Source: Pseudomonas chlororaphis (lineage in GTDB: Bacteria; Pseudomonadota; Gammaproteobacteria; Pseudomonadales; Pseudomonadaceae). Taken from it: 64,000 nucleotides of DNA. Below the pieces are notes generated by a model. That model was given only the letters and a program-made list of their open reading frames with translations, made no database searches and was not told the origin of the DNA. This document shows, piece by piece, positions 35,972 through 43,248 of the stretch (position 1 is its first letter; each line of letters begins with the position of its first letter). The translations under genes were made by a program, and so were the position numbers. Location: NCBI RefSeq assembly GCF_000783395.1, contig NZ_JSFK01000010.1, positions 1 through 64,000 of the forward strand, written 5' to 3'.

Positions 35972-36137
35972 GTAGATTCAAGAAGCCTGGGCAGCAGGCA
36001 ACATAGAAGCCCGTGAAATCAAATACACCGAGGGCGGTAGCTTCATTGGTGGTGTGGCCGGTGGTGCTGCGAAAGGTGCGGTTATGCAGCGGAGCACCAT
36101 AGTGCTGCTTTCCAGCACGACAGTGATGTTTATGTAA
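35972..36137 (+). pseudogene. Fragment of a glycine-zipper C-terminal domain
   Basis: Between stops, one frame reads an unusually protein-like stretch, EAWAAGNIEAREIKYTEGG then SFIGGVAGGAAKGAVM, with a GG-x3-GG zipper typical of the ends of larger secreted or PAAR-type proteins. There is no start codon or ribosome-binding site, so it looks like a remnant of an older cargo gene. Confidence 0.35.
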
Positions 36138-36157
36138 ATCAAGAATACTAAAATGAC

Positions 36158-36185
36158 AAAAAAGGGCCCATCTGGGCCCTTTTTC
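36158..36185. terminator. Bidirectional intrinsic terminator
   Basis: AAAAAAGGGCCCA and TGGGCCCTTTTT stem-loop immediately after the MvaT-like gene (minus strand). Confidence 0.8.
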
Positions 36186-36198
36186 AGGTGCAACGAAC

Positions 36199-36564
36199 TT
36201 ACTTTTTCAACCAGCTTTCAACCTCATCGGAACCGTGCTTGGTTTTCCACTCTTTCAGCGTCTTGTGATTACCGCCTTTGGTTTCGACCACTTCGCCAGT
36301 GTGAGGATTCTTATAGGTCTTCAGCTCTCGAGGTTTACGCGTACCCGCCGCTTGAACAGGCGCTTTGCCGCGTGTGCTGCTCTGTGGGTCTAGTAGGTTG
36401 ACGATGTGCTTGAGGCTGAAGCCGTACTGGGCGAGCAATTCACGGAGCTTGGTTTCAAACTCGATCTCTTTTTTCAGTGCTCCGTCGCCCTTCAATGCTT
36501 CCAGCGCCTGAAGCTGTTCTGCCAAGTGTTTTTCTAGCTGACGGTATTCGGCAAGTTTTGACAT
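36199..36564 (-). CDS. MvaT/H-NS-family xenogeneic silencer
   Basis: 121 residues. The N-terminal coiled-coil oligomerisation arm (MSKLAEYRQLEKHLAEQLQAL) and the C-terminal DNA-binding motif (TYKNPHTGEVVETKGGNHKTLKEWKTKHG) are typical of MvaT/MvaU/TurB proteins. These bind AT-rich DNA and silence foreign genes. The AGGAAG ribosome-binding site precedes the ATG. Its place in the element, next to AT-rich cargo, suggests it modulates cargo expression or the host silencer network, as plasmid-borne Pmr does. Confidence 0.88.
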   Translation of the reverse strand: MSKLAEYRQLEKHLAEQLQALEALKGDGALKKEIEFETKLRELLAQYGFSLKHIVNLLDPQSSTRGKAPVQAAGTRKPRELKTYKNPHTGEVVETKGGNHKTLKEWKTKHGSDEVESWLKK

Positions 36565-36626
36565 TATTGCTTCCTGAATTTTTTTGAAGATATATATCTG
36601 AATAGCATTACAGCATAGAGTTCAGG

Positions 36627-36815
36627 TTACGTTCGACCTTTTAGCTGACTTTCGATGAGGCTCATTTCGCTCTTGATCAAGTTCACGGTTAGTACCTGAA
36701 CTTTAGAGGCCTTTCCGGCTTTGATATCTACGACCTTCATCAGCGCCGTCAAATAGCTTTTGCGCGCTTTCAGGGTGTCAGTCCAGCTAGCGCTGTTTTG
36801 TATGGTAGTAATCAT
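36627..36815 (-). CDS. Small hypothetical protein
   Basis: 62 residues, basic and helical (ASWTDTLKARKSYLTALMKVVDIKAGKASKVQVLTVNLIKSEMSLIESQL). Unrecognised. It has only a weak GGA upstream, but the coding bias and the position in a run of minus-strand genes support it. Confidence 0.45.
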   Translation of the reverse strand: MITTIQNSASWTDTLKARKSYLTALMKVVDIKAGKASKVQVLTVNLIKSEMSLIESQLKGRT

Positions 36816-36870
36816 GATTTACTTAATCCGAGGGTTTCTAAACAGCCCGCGTCGGCGGGCTATTTCGGGT

Positions 36871-37734
36871 TCAAGCTGCCAACAGTTCCTCTAATGTGAT
36901 ATTTCGGGCAGCAGCGGCAAGCTCCTCACGACGAATATCCGAATGAAAAGGACCGAATCGAGGTACGTCTAGGTTGGAGAAACCGTATCCCGAGTTCCCT
37001 TGTTGGTAGTCCACGGCAAGTATCCGTGCACCAATAGCTACTAAGTGATTCGTGGTGGCATTCCACTCTTCGTCTAGCGTAAGCCCTACTGCGCTCAGGG
37101 CCGATTTTTTGGCTTCATTTTCACGCTGTTTGGCGTCTGCGATACGTGCTTCAAGGGAGTCGAGTTCCGCCTGTAAAGCTACGAGGATAAGTTCTTGCCT
37201 TCTGACATGCTCATCTGTGGTTGCAAGTTGCTTGGCTGCCTTCTGAATTTCGCCGTTGGCAGCTTTTTCGCCTTCGCTATCGCCACTCGCAAGACTTCTG
37301 GCATACAGACTTGCAGCGTCTCTTTCTGCTTGCTGCGCTTTTTCCAGGGATTGCTCCGCATCCGATTGAATCGACTGAAGTCGCTCTCCCAGGTGCGAGC
37401 GTGTGCGCTCCAACGCTTCAATCTCAGCGGCAACTACGGACATGGTTTGGATCGACTGCTTTTTGATTTCGTCAACCTGCTCCATGCGTTCCAAATACGC
37501 GATCTTTGATTCGATACGCTCAAGCTCATAGGGGATAGCTCGCAAGCGGCACTCGGCAGAGGAGTACCGCTCCATGGCTGCACTCTTCTCGGGGCTTCCA
37601 ATCACGTTGCCGATTGGGCTGTAGTTGGTGGGTGCATTGCGCCAAGCGGCGTCCAAAGCGGGAAGACTGTTTTCGATGGTTTCGCGCTCAGCGACCAGAG
37701 CGGCTCGTTGCTGTTTCAATTCATTCATTTTCAT
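36871..37734 (-). CDS. Coiled-coil hypothetical protein
   Basis: 287 residues from the ATG at 37734, with AAGGA 8 bases upstream. Residues 1-200 are nearly all heptad-rich helix (ELKQQRAALVAERETIENSLPAL, ALERTRSHLGERLQSIQSDAEQSLEKAQQAERDA), with a short globular C-terminus (YQQGNSGYGFSNLDVPRFG). No family recognised. It lies directly downstream of the replication protein gene on the same strand and may be part of the replication/partition operon. Confidence 0.6.
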   Translation of the reverse strand: MKMNELKQQRAALVAERETIENSLPALDAAWRNAPTNYSPIGNVIGSPEKSAAMERYSSAECRLRAIPYELERIESKIAYLERMEQVDEIKKQSIQTMSVVAAEIEALERTRSHLGERLQSIQSDAEQSLEKAQQAERDAASLYARSLASGDSEGEKAANGEIQKAAKQLATTDEHVRRQELILVALQAELDSLEARIADAKQRENEAKKSALSAVGLTLDEEWNATTNHLVAIGARILAVDYQQGNSGYGFSNLDVPRFGPFHSDIRREELAAAARNITLEELLAA

Positions 37735-37823
37735 GTTCATGGTCCTTGATGAGTTTTGATTACATTGATTTGGCTGGCGAGGCCGGTAGTGAGCCGGCGT
37801 TACCTCGATCAGCTGAGATGCCC

Positions 37824-40730
37824 TCAGGCAGCCCGAGCCTCGCTGTCATCCGTTCCCGGAATTGCCTTCACGATGTAGCAGCGCTGTTGGCCTAAGCCGG
37901 GCAATCGCACCAGACTTGATGCCTTGCCGTCGCTGCTCGGCTCTAGCACACCGCGTTGCAAGAGCTCCTTGTTTACTGCGGTAAGGTTCATGCCCCGGAA
38001 GATCTCCGAGCGCCAAGCCTCGGTCAGCACGTAGTAGGTATTTGTTGTGTGCAGGGTGTCGCCCATGCCGTGCTCTAGCGTCTTGCGAAAGCCGAGACGG
38101 TCGATCGTGCGCGGGCCGTGTTCGTCGATCTTGGCTGCAGTCGATTCCCAGCGGGTGAAGCGGCTTTCGCCGAAGCGCTCGATGAACTGTCGCAGCCTCG
38201 CCGATATTGCATCGCCCTCGAAATTACCGGCGCCGCCACGTTCGTTTAGCCATGCACTCAGGCACACGCGAGCGGCCGTGGTGGCGGTCCCGTCCGGCCA
38301 ACCGGTGATACCCATCGCGGTGGCAAGCTCGCCTGCGGCTGCCGCGAGACCGAAACGAGCGGCAGCACGGTGCGCCTGCCCACTCGCGGATGCAGGAAGC
38401 GATTTAGCGATAAAGCTTTCCAGCGTGCGGCGCAGGATCGCCGCCCAGCCGTGGCGTTTGCCGGGTTCGCACAGCGCCGTCAGAAATGCGGTGAGCGGGG
38501 TGCCGTAGTATTTCGCTACGCGGGCTTTGAGCGCATCGGAGAGCGCTGCCGCATCCTCGAAACCGTTGAGCGTGTCGAACATGCCGAGGCCTTTGCTGGC
38601 ATCGGCCGGAACGGCGAGCATGCGCACCTCCATGCCCGCTTTGAGTTCCTTGTTGGCTTCAGCCATGTGCTGGGCCAAGGTCTTCTCGCCTGTGGAGAGG
38701 AACAGCAGGCGCCACTCTTGTACCTGCCGGCCTGCTTGGCCTCGGTCATTGGCGCGAGCCTTCCCGGTGCCGTTGCCGAGCATGTAGACCGTTTCGCCAA
38801 TGATGCGTGGATCGCACATGCCGATTTCATCCAGTACTAGGAGTCCATCAGAATGCGCGGCAGCGATGGACTCCAGCGCGTTGTCAGTCGAGCGCCATGA
38901 ACGCACCAGACGAGGTCCGCCATAGATCGAGGTGGCAACTTGCAGGTGAGTGGTCTTGCCGCCGGAGCTGTCGCCGTACAGGTGGAAGCCGCCCGACTCA
39001 TGGCCGAGCATGTGTAGCAGCGGACCCGCGAAAGCCACCCCGACGACAAACGCTAGGCGATGATTGCCAACGCACAATGCGCCGATCTGCTGTTGCCATT
39101 GTTCGAGCGTGCCCGCTTCGCTGATCGGTGGAAGCTGTGCACCGGCATCATAGAAATGCAGATGTTCGCTGTGCGTGCCAACCTGCTGCTCGGGCAACAG
39201 AAAGGCGTTGTCGTGCCACCCCAAGCGGGTTACCAGTCGTGCCCGCTCCGCGCTGTCAAATCCGCCGAGATAACTCTGCAAGTCATTGCGTGCGTTGCGT
39301 CCTGAGCGGCTACCGGCGAGGCGTAGGCCCATGTCTACAAGCGGCCCAAGCACGTCCTTGCCGAAGTCGCCAGTCATGGTGCGCGCCGGGATGTTCCAGC
39401 GTTTTTTGGTGCCGTCTGGATCGTCGAACTCGACCAGCAGACCCCAGTTCTGGCCTTTGTCATCACGCGTCCGGGCGAGGATAGCCAGCGGCGAACACAC
39501 CGGACGCGCCTCGCCGTCGTCACCGGCATAAAACACGCCTTCGGACGTCAGGCGAAAGCCTCCCGGCATTAGGTCGTTTTTCGATTTGGTTGGGCGCTTG
39601 GGCGCTGCTTTAGGCTTCTGTTCGGGTTCTGGTTCAACGTGTGCGACAACCGCTTTTTCCTCGATCACCGCGAACAGTTCACCGCTGCTTTCCAGCTCGA
39701 CGAAGTGGGCGACGGTCCAGCCCTTGGCGATTGCATCGGCGGCGTCGTCGCCGTCGTTCCATTGACCACCCTTGGCAAACGCGGCGCGGTCGTTTTTCAG
39801 CGTCGGCTTGCGTTTGAATACCTCCAGCGCGATGACCCGGACTGAAGCGGCGCCGATTTCGCGCAGCTTTTCGGCAACGGTAGCCATGCAGGCTTTACCG
39901 CTGTCGTCGTTGTCCGGCCACAACAAAACGTCGCGTCCCTTGAGCGGCGTCAGGTCGGCTTTGTGCCAAGAATTGGAACCGTTCGGCCAGCAGGTGGCTA
40001 CGTGGTTGTGCAGCAGTTCGGCGGCAGCATCGGCAGCTTTCTCGCCTTCGCACAGAACCACCGGTGCGTCACTGCGCTGGACCAGTTCATCAAGGCGAAG
40101 CAAGGGACGCGGATCTGGCAGACCCTGCCAGCGCCATTGTTTGGTTTGATTGTCAGCGCGCTGACACCACGTCAGTGGCGCGAAGACCTTCTTCGGCTTG
40201 CCGTCTTCATCGGGGCCGAGGTCGAAGCGGTAGAGCGCCATGAGAGGCTGCCCCTTTGCGTCGCGATAGACCCAAACCTTGGAGGGCAAACCATGATTGC
40301 GATGTTTGGCTGGGCACTTGTTCATGGCCTCGGCTGGGATCGGCTGAATGGCAATCCACTCAGGTGCTTTTGCCTTAGCAGGCGCTGTCTTCGCCTGGGC
40401 GGCGCCCGGCGATACGTTGAGCAATTCTGCGAGTTTGTTGCAGGCCTCAATGTCGGTGCCGCCGTCCAAGTAGCGCACTAGATCAATCAGGTCGCCGCCC
40501 TTATCGCCGGTGGCAAAGTCGGACCATGTGCCTTTGCTCAAACTGATCTTGAGCGAACCGGCGCGCTTATCGCTGCGGGTCGGATTTGGAGCGGTGTATT
40601 CCTTGCCGCCGTCGACACGCTTGCCGTTGGGCAGCCAGTGCGACAAGACACGATCAATGTCTTTCAGCGCGGCGGCTTTCACGTCGGCAAAGCTTGGGCG
40701 CTTTGCGGTGTTGCTCGGGCGTTGGCTCAT
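37824..40730 (-). CDS. TOPRIM/DUF927 primase-helicase replication protein
   Basis: 968 residues. The N-terminal 110 residues resemble a primase-associated domain (ISLSKGTWSDFATGDKGGDLIDLVRYL) but lack the zinc cysteines. A TOPRIM domain follows (VVLCEGEKAADAA near 224 and LLWPDNDDSGKA near 270), then DUF927 from about 395. The helicase Walker A is GDSSGGKTTH (about 590) and Walker B LLVLDEIGM (about 635). This is the replication initiator/primase/helicase of P4-like satellites. Its start overlaps the stop of the upstream DUF3077 gene by four bases. Confidence 0.88.
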   Translation of the reverse strand: MSQRPSNTAKRPSFADVKAAALKDIDRVLSHWLPNGKRVDGGKEYTAPNPTRSDKRAGSLKISLSKGTWSDFATGDKGGDLIDLVRYLDGGTDIEACNKLAELLNVSPGAAQAKTAPAKAKAPEWIAIQPIPAEAMNKCPAKHRNHGLPSKVWVYRDAKGQPLMALYRFDLGPDEDGKPKKVFAPLTWCQRADNQTKQWRWQGLPDPRPLLRLDELVQRSDAPVVLCEGEKAADAAAELLHNHVATCWPNGSNSWHKADLTPLKGRDVLLWPDNDDSGKACMATVAEKLREIGAASVRVIALEVFKRKPTLKNDRAAFAKGGQWNDGDDAADAIAKGWTVAHFVELESSGELFAVIEEKAVVAHVEPEPEQKPKAAPKRPTKSKNDLMPGGFRLTSEGVFYAGDDGEARPVCSPLAILARTRDDKGQNWGLLVEFDDPDGTKKRWNIPARTMTGDFGKDVLGPLVDMGLRLAGSRSGRNARNDLQSYLGGFDSAERARLVTRLGWHDNAFLLPEQQVGTHSEHLHFYDAGAQLPPISEAGTLEQWQQQIGALCVGNHRLAFVVGVAFAGPLLHMLGHESGGFHLYGDSSGGKTTHLQVATSIYGGPRLVRSWRSTDNALESIAAAHSDGLLVLDEIGMCDPRIIGETVYMLGNGTGKARANDRGQAGRQVQEWRLLFLSTGEKTLAQHMAEANKELKAGMEVRMLAVPADASKGLGMFDTLNGFEDAAALSDALKARVAKYYGTPLTAFLTALCEPGKRHGWAAILRRTLESFIAKSLPASASGQAHRAAARFGLAAAAGELATAMGITGWPDGTATTAARVCLSAWLNERGGAGNFEGDAISARLRQFIERFGESRFTRWESTAAKIDEHGPRTIDRLGFRKTLEHGMGDTLHTTNTYYVLTEAWRSEIFRGMNLTAVNKELLQRGVLEPSSDGKASSLVRLPGLGQQRCYIVKAIPGTDDSEARAA

Positions 40731-40999
40731 ACGTCAGCCCTCGGCAAAAACAGCGCGTCGTTGATGTCGTCGATCAGCGCTTTGGCCATCTCGCCAAGGT
40801 ACAGGGCAGGCCAACTAAAACGCTCACCACTGTCGCTCATGGCGGCGTCGAAGTTGAGCTGGTTAGCGTGATGCTGGAGTAGAGAAACCATCTCCAGTGC
40901 ATCCTCGACCGGGACACCGGCATTGACCCGAAATAACTTTAAATCGGTGGCGTTCACGCGAGTAAAAGTGGCGTGGCCGAGCGTGGTGGAAGCGGTCAT
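40727..40999 (-). CDS. DUF3077 family protein
   Basis: 90 residues. The core LFRVNAGVPVEDALEMVSLLQHHA is the DUF3077 signature (F-V-x-G-V-P-x2-DAL-x-A-S). It overlaps the genes on both sides by four bases (ATGA), so the operon is translationally coupled. Function unknown; Pseudomonas genomes and mobile elements carry many copies. Confidence 0.75.
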   Translation of the reverse strand: MTASTTLGHATFTRVNATDLKLFRVNAGVPVEDALEMVSLLQHHANQLNFDAAMSDSGERFSWPALYLGEMAKALIDDINDALFLPRADV

Positions 41000-41280
41000 A
41001 GCGCACCGCCTTTCTGCATGGCAGGCGTCGACGTGTTATCGCCGTGCATGGCCAGTGTTTTGATCAGGCCGAGGGTGCCGCGTACATCCCAAAGGACGGC
41101 CGCGATAACGTGATTGGCGAGGCGTGAGGATTCATTTTCGAAGTGATCCTCGAGCAATGTCAGCACTGAATCGGCACGGTCAATCGCGCAGGTAATAGCG
41201 TCGATGGGCACACCGGCTTCTGCGGTTGGATTCACGCAAAGCAGGTCTTCAGGCAGAGAGAAACTCAGGGCGTTATTCAT
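40996..41280 (-). CDS. DUF3077-like small protein
   Basis: 94 residues from the ATG at 41280 (MNNALSFSLPEDLLCVNPTAEAGVPIDAITCAIDRADSVLTLLEDHF). The AGVPIDA block places it near the DUF3077 group. Start set where its ATG overlaps the TGA of the preceding small gene. Function unknown. Confidence 0.65.
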   Translation of the reverse strand: MNNALSFSLPEDLLCVNPTAEAGVPIDAITCAIDRADSVLTLLEDHFENESSRLANHVIAAVLWDVRGTLGLIKTLAMHGDNTSTPAMQKGGAL

Positions 41281-41435
41281 TGGGCACCGCCTGCGGTTTC
41301 GAGTGCGCGGGCTTTGGCCATGTGAGCGTTGTAACGGGAGAGGCGTGTAGCGAGGCTGGAGTTGGCGTGTAAAGCGGCGAGAGCCATTGCACGGTGTGCA
41401 GCGGCGCGAATTTTGGACGGATTGAGTGCAGGCAT
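41277..41435 (-). CDS. Small basic protein under C4 RNA control
   Basis: 52 residues from the ATG at 41435 (MPALNPSKIRAAAHRAMALAALHANSSLATRLSRYNAHMAKARAL). Alanine-rich and basic, possibly DNA- or RNA-binding. Its ribosome-binding GGAG sits within the AACTTGGA segment that is complementary to the loop of the C4-type RNA just upstream. First cistron of the replication operon, overlapping the next gene by four bases. Short, so the call rests on the operon layout. Confidence 0.55.
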   Translation of the reverse strand: MPALNPSKIRAAAHRAMALAALHANSSLATRLSRYNAHMAKARALETAGGAQ

Positions 41436-41492
41436 AGGTGACGCTCCAAGTTTGAGGATGGAGCTGCCACTGATCGTCGCCAAACGATTTAA

Positions 41493-41571
41493 GGTGGCAG
41501 CTGTGCGCAGGTTGGCGAACCGGGAACTTGGAACCCGGCAGACCCGAAGGTCTCCCACGCACAGCTGCCAT
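41493..41571 (-). ncRNA. C4-type antisense RNA
   Basis: Read on the minus strand, GGCAGCTGTGCG pairs with CGCACAGCTGCC, enclosing a UUCG-capped hairpin (AGACC-UUCG-GGUCU) and a CCGGG...CCCGG hairpin. This is the three-way-junction layout and sequence of the C4 family of phages P1/P7 and P4 (CI RNA). Its single-stranded TCCAAGTT (41525-41532) and TCGCCAA (41512-41518) match targets both upstream (41628-41633, 41642-41649) and downstream (41445-41453, 41477-41484, at the ribosome-binding site). It should silence the replication operon. Confidence 0.85.
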
Positions 41572-41589
41572 AACACGAAACGGCGGGCA

Positions 41590-41620
41590 CAAAAAAAGCG
41601 CCTGCTGTCGGTTGGGGCGC
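41590..41620 (-). terminator. Terminator upstream of C4 RNA
   Basis: On the minus strand a GCGCC...GGCGC stem is followed by seven T. It lies between the promoter-proximal target pair and the C4 RNA, where premature termination is expected in C4-type circuits. Confidence 0.6.
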
Positions 41621-41679
41621 CTGTGCGCCAAGTATCTCGGGTCGCCAAACCCGGTCGCTGAATTTGCAGCGACGGCCAG

Positions 41680-41715
41680 AGAGTAACGTCCGTTCTTCGA
41701 AAGTGCAACTGCACT
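41680..41715 (-). promoter_or_regulatory. Promoter and palindromic operator of replication operon
   Basis: On the minus strand TTGCAC (-35) and TACTCT (-10) are 17 bp apart. AGTGCA-AC-TGCACT, a perfect dyad (41702-41715), overlaps the -35 box, so a regulator, possibly the AlpA-like or MerR-like protein, probably binds there. Confidence 0.6.
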
Positions 41716-41773
41716 GGTGACTTGCGGTTTTTTCAGGTGCGGCATAAATTGTTCGGGCATGTAGATTGACCTC

Positions 41774-41802
41774 AACGCCTCCGGATCGCCCCCGGAGGCG
41801 TT
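41774..41802. terminator. Hairpin after small hypothetical gene
   Basis: AACGCCTCCGG and CCGGAGGCGTT stem-loop directly after the gene that ends at 41809. Confidence 0.6.
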
Positions 41803-41808
41803 CTTATT

Positions 41809-42114
41809 TCAGGCATTGGCTTCCCAGCGCAGGGAGAGTAGGGGTAGGAAGTCGCCGTCGATCAAGGATCTGGCGTCTTCGTAGGCGTCGATCTGCTGGC
41901 CTTCATCGACGACCACAAATCCAAATTTTTCGCAGTGGAGGGCGAGAATGCACCAGGTACCGTCGGCCCACTTGAGTACGCTAACTACACGCCCTTTCTT
42001 TTCTTCACGACTGCGAAAGCGCTCGAATCGCTGCATGGTTTGAGAGGTGAAACCAATTCGGCGCAACACCGAAAACGGATGCATCAATGCTTTGCTGGCG
42101 ATCTTGAGTTTCAT
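41809..42114 (-). CDS. Small hypothetical protein
   Basis: 101 residues with an N-terminal basic segment (MKLKIASKALMHPFSVLRRIGF) and a small beta-rich C-terminus (RVVSVLKWADGTWCILALHCEKFGFVVVDEGQ). Unrecognised. It overlaps the AlpA gene by four bases, so it is coupled to it. Confidence 0.55.
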   Translation of the reverse strand: MKLKIASKALMHPFSVLRRIGFTSQTMQRFERFRSREEKKGRVVSVLKWADGTWCILALHCEKFGFVVVDEGQQIDAYEDARSLIDGDFLPLLSLRWEANA

Positions 42115-42464
42115 GCGGCCACCTCGTTACGAGCCGCAATGCGTGCACGATTCCAATTCAAAACCTCGGCTAAAACCCATGCCACCGGCGCGCCGCGTGC
42201 GTTGCTATTGGTGAGTTTCACTGCCTGTGGGAATCCGCTTTCGGACTGGTTCATAAGCTTGTAAACGGTTGCGCGGCCGATGCCTGTGAGGGCCATGACT
42301 TGATTGATACGGATCAACGTGGCAGCGGGGTCGTACCGGGACAGATCCCAATCAGAATCGTTGACTCGTGATTGTGGCGAGTTGGCGCTGTTACGTCGGT
42401 CAGTGATCGACGCGGCGGATGCAGAGAGCTCTATAGCTTTCTTGACTGGGTTGGAAGCGGTCAC
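42111..42464 (-). CDS. AlpA-family excision/transcription regulator
   Basis: 117 residues from a GTG at 42464, inside the stop of the gene upstream (GTGA overlap) with GGAGGA 8 bases before it. After a disordered N-terminus, LIRINQVMALTGIGRATVYKLMNQSESGFPQAVKL is the AlpA helix-turn-helix. P4 Vis and AlpA control excision and satellite gene expression. Probable directionality factor for the integrase and a regulator of this operon. Confidence 0.82.
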   Translation of the reverse strand: MTASNPVKKAIELSASAASITDRRNSANSPQSRVNDSDWDLSRYDPAATLIRINQVMALTGIGRATVYKLMNQSESGFPQAVKLTNSNARGAPVAWVLAEVLNWNRARIAARNEVAA

Positions 42465-42712
42465 TCGGTTCGTCCTCCCGCATTGGCAGCGGTGGAGCAA
42501 ACCCGGGTTTCAAGCCAAGCCGCGACGTCCCCGGAGCGATAACGCACCCGTGACCCGGTTTTGACGTAGGGGAGTGAATGAGTACGTGAACTGCGCCATG
42601 CAGCGAGCGTTCGGCTGGACAAGCCTAGAGCGTTCGCTACCTGATCAGTAGTGAGAAGCTCTGTAGCAGGCTGGATGGTTGCAAATGGGGTTGCGGCGTC
42701 GTGGATAGTCAT
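42461..42712 (-). CDS. MerR-like helix-turn-helix protein
   Basis: 83 residues. ELLTTDQVANALGLSSRTLAAWRSSRTHSLPYVKTGSRVRYRSGDVAAWLE is the excisionase/MerR HTH_17 fold, with the SRTL recognition helix and RYR...DV..WL signature. Upstream lie AGGT and an AT-rich promoter region. First gene of the HTH-AlpA-small protein operon. Confidence 0.8.
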   Translation of the reverse strand: MTIHDAATPFATIQPATELLTTDQVANALGLSSRTLAAWRSSRTHSLPYVKTGSRVRYRSGDVAAWLETRVCSTAANAGGRTE

Positions 42713-43248
42713 AGCGGGTTACCTGTCGTAGTTCTTACAGGCCCCAGCTATGTAAACTAATAATTGATTTTTAAAAGCTTTATTTTTCGTCTACTTCGAA
42801 GCAGCGTTCCGTTTAGTGGCAAGTAAAGTCAGCACGTTCGCGACAAAGTTTTCATTTTTTGCCGGGCCGTCCCACCATGTCCCACTGGTTTTCTATACAG
42901 TGGAAAAAATGAAAAGCAAAACGCGTTTTTCACAATTTTTTACACAAACGGTACTTTATTACCGAGTTTTTGACTCTCTCTCTGCAGTTTCTCAATTTCC
43001 GAAACTCAGCCCCCCGCCCCATGCTTTCTGTCGTTTCCAGCGAAAGACATTCAAGTCCCAGCCACATTTGGCCATCAGTGAAGTGGTGCTATCAGGCGTT
43101 ACACGCTTAGTCATCGTTACACCGGGTGTACGCGACCCCGTTCAAACGTGTAACCACCGGGAGACCCAATACATTCGGGTGTTTCGTCGAGGTCGTTACA
43201 CGAGTTACACGCGTTACATAGATTTTTGAAGGGGTTGAGGGTGTGCGC
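42713..43248. other. Right iteron region, no supported gene
   Basis: About 530 bases. It has AT-rich DNA at 42740-42970, then GTTACAC/GTGTAAC units at 43098, 43116, 43148, and three 9 bp apart at 43195, 43204 and 43213 (the last with a T for the final C). These mirror, in opposite orientation, the left units at 29822-29846. A long frame on the plus strand here looks spurious. Confidence 0.5.

Noticed and set aside
42816..43229. Open frame of 137 codons on the plus strand
   Set aside because: No start signal, unlikely amino-acid composition, and it runs through the iteron cluster.
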